DNA of 64,000 nucleotides from Nonomuraea rubra (lineage in GTDB: Bacteria > Actinomycetota > Actinomycetes > Streptosporangiales > Streptosporangiaceae), in contig NZ_JACHMI010000001.1 of NCBI RefSeq assembly GCF_014207985.1, positions 1,967,001 to 2,031,000 of the forward strand, written 5' to 3'. Under the pieces are notes generated by a model, which had not been told where the DNA came from, searched no databases, and saw only the letters and a list, made by a program, of their open reading frames with translations. The position numbers were made by a program, and so were the translations under genes. Below, in pieces: positions 62,586 to 64,000 of this stretch; the first letter of the stretch is position 1; each line of letters begins with the position of its first letter.

Positions 62586-62816
62586 ATGCTGAAGATCGCT
62601 ACTGCGGCCATCGCCGGATCCGGCATCTTCATCTGTTCGTCCGCCTGTGCCGTGACAGCCGCCGTCTCCCAGGAGTCGTGTACGTTCACCTGGTCCAACG
62701 TCCAAGACCGTGACGTGCTCACCACGGTCTCCGAGGCGAGGACGCTGGCAAAGGGCGAGAAGCGGGTCCCGTCCATGAGGGTGGTGAAGTCGGGCGTCGC
62801 GCAGGTCACCGGGTGA
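62586..62816 (+). CDS. Small exported protein, unknown
   Basis: A 76-residue frame with high third-position GC. It has a signal-like start (MLKIATAAIAGSGIFICSSA) and a short mature part (CTFTWSNVQDRDVLTTVSEA, RTLAKGEKRVPSMRVVKSGV). The antisense frame is longer but shows no family and poorer codon use. No neighbour supports a role. Confidence 0.45.
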   Translation: MLKIATAAIAGSGIFICSSACAVTAAVSQESCTFTWSNVQDRDVLTTVSEARTLAKGEKRVPSMRVVKSGVAQVTG

Positions 62817-63029
62817 AGCTCGACAGGCCGCACACGGCGATCGCGTCGCTGCGTACGCGGGTCGGCCATGCGTTGGTGCCGATCGGCCGGACGTACCCGT
62901 CCAAGGTCCTTCGCGGTGAGACCTCTTTCGGTGGCGCGGGACAGGAGCAGGACCTCGGCGCACCTGTCTCCGGCTGCGCCGAAGCCGCTACCGCGCTGTC
63001 CGAACGCGGCAGGCGCCGCAGGCCGCAGA

Positions 63030-63415
63030 CAGGGGAACAGTTCAGTGGGGATCGCTGGACGTCCGGTCGCGTTCGGGTGCGTCCAGCGTTGGCTGACCAT
63101 CCGGCGGTGCCAGGACAACAAGGTGCCCGGTGTCACGATTCGATGGCGGCGAAGCCGCGCGGGTGGCAGTCGCGCCAGTGCGGCCGGCAGCGCCCGGTCG
63201 GCCCGGTCCGGTCGTGGTCGGGAGACTTGACGACGCAGGACGGCGACTTCATGACGCAGCGCCAAGATCTCCACGTCCTTGGAGGTGTCGTCCCGCGTGA
63301 GTAGCGTCAACCAGCCGAACAACCGGACCATCAGCAGATACAGCAGGCGTAGAAAAACGAGTGCCGAGGATAGAAGGCCAGGCCAGATGCCATGGACGAG
63401 TTTGGCACGGCACAA
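63030..63415 (-). pseudogene. N-terminal remnant of rve-type transposase
   Basis: LLYLLMVRLFGWLTLLTRDD, TSKDVEILALRHEVAVLRRQ, VSRPRPDRADRALPAALARL and HRIVTPGTLLSWHRRMVSQR show the same transposase family as the remnant at 59701. Homology is lost after RPAIPTELF, near 63040. No integrase core is present. Confidence 0.7.
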
Positions 63416-63630
63416 GGGCTGGTCGGACCGGTGAGAGGACCTTCACGGCCACGGGCTTCCGGCGACCTTGAGCTTCGAATGGAGGGCTCCTCCGGCCCGA
63501 GCGGTCGGCTGCGTGCAGAAGAAGGGGAGCGTTCTCAAGTTGTGCGACTACTCTCAGGTGTAATAGGGCTACTTTTGGTGATGGCATGGGTTGACGGAGG
63601 GGGTGCCGGTGCTGCAGGTGTACTGGGACG

Positions 63631-64000
63631 TTGGCGTGCGCGTTGTTGATGTCCCCGTCCGCGTGGGCGTCCACGGGGCCGTGGTCCTGGTCCCAGCGTG
63701 AGGAGGTTGCGGCCGCCGTAGCCACAGTTACGGTGCTTCCTGGCACCTTGCTCACCGGGCCGATGGCCGCCGTCGGCGGAGACGGAGCAGTCGAGGGAAG
63801 CCTGTCGAAGTGGGGTTGGCCCTCAAGCCGGCCAGGCGCCCTATGACCTGCGGCGTGGAGAACATGTCCAGCTCATCCACGTGTCCGGTCGCAGGAGCGG
63901 CCCTGAGGAGGCCACGGTTGTCGTGGAGGACGCGCTGGTCGACAGCGTGAGTTACTCGGCAGGTTCGGCGGGCCTGGCAACCGTCGTCGTCGACGGCGTC
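63631..64000 (+). pseudogene. SAF-domain-like (CpaB/RcpC-type) fragment, runs off window
   Basis: Frame one reads VTVLPGTLLTGPMAAVGGDG; after a break near 63812 the next frame reads LRRGEHVQLIHVSGRRSGPE, EATVVVEDALVDSVSYSAGS and AGLATVVVDGV to the window edge. This pattern (PxGTxLT, then LRxGDxVxL, then VVVEDAxVxSV) resembles SAF-domain proteins of actinobacteria. The gene is frameshifted and incomplete in the window, so the call is tentative. Confidence 0.35.

Noticed and set aside
63249..63755. A 168-codon minus-strand frame
   Set aside because: No family, and it overlaps the transposase N-terminal remnant and the SAF-like fragment in other frames.
1..64000. CRISPR array
   Set aside because: I found no series of identical short repeats with regular spacers, and no cas genes.
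1..64000. Prophage or antibiotic gene cluster
   Set aside because: No phage structural genes and no polyketide or peptide synthetase domains are present; mobile DNA here is IS and integrase debris.

Overview
The window is high-GC DNA with strong G/C bias at third codon positions. Together with the transposase types, PT-dependent restriction genes and a large set of secreted polysaccharide-degrading enzymes with signal peptides, this points to a filamentous actinomycete, probably of the Streptosporangiaceae type (Nonomuraea-like); the genus is inference. Roughly half of the window is accessory DNA full of insertion sequences and broken genes.

Layout. 1-13 kb: an FBP-domain gene, a MerR regulator with a truncated hydrolase, a decayed NlpC/P60 hydrolase, IS3/IS30 debris, a minus-strand operon of three uncharacterised genes (two of them membrane proteins), a DUF4190/DUF4352-type envelope protein, and a large HTH - STAND-like NTPase - HD-GYP fusion. 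13-29 kb: a graveyard of mobile and defence DNA: an IS5-type element that truncates an ABC-three-component (CTD9) protein, a ScoMcrA-like head-domain remnant, an IS256 element split by an ISAzo13 element, a tRNA-like remnant, and a second IS256 element inserted in the 3' end of a frameshifted PLD/DEAD helicase/DUF3427 gene. That helicase is divergent from an intact sulfur-binding-domain/HNH restriction endonuclease.

30-38.8 kb: the most interesting block. An NrtR-like Nudix regulator preceded by a perfect palindrome overlaps a nucleosidase-domain protein, which overlaps a four-helix membrane protein; both carry the same short GVQAG motif. They are followed on the same strand by a possible NurA-like protein, a KAP P-loop NTPase, an NTPase whose Walker lysine is replaced by arginine, and a further P-loop NTPase with intact Walker motifs. 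Tight spacing and overlaps suggest one multi-gene NTP-dependent conflict (defence) system that I cannot match to a named one.

39-59.6 kb: a plant cell-wall (pectin side-chain/hemicellulose) utilisation island: two GH53 galactanases, PL11 rhamnogalacturonan lyases (one intact, others decayed), a CE12-type acetylesterase, GH43 arabinofuranosidase remnants, a GH5 endoglucanase with CBM35, a GH16 glucanase with a lectin-like domain, and a three-gene ABC sugar importer. Three related leader regions carry LacI-type operator-like palindromes (TGTGAACGYTCMCA), implying coordinated control by a regulator outside the window. 59.6-64 kb: integrase-type transposase remnants, an AraC regulator divergent from a DUF998-type membrane protein, a small exported protein and a broken SAF-domain fragment at the edge.
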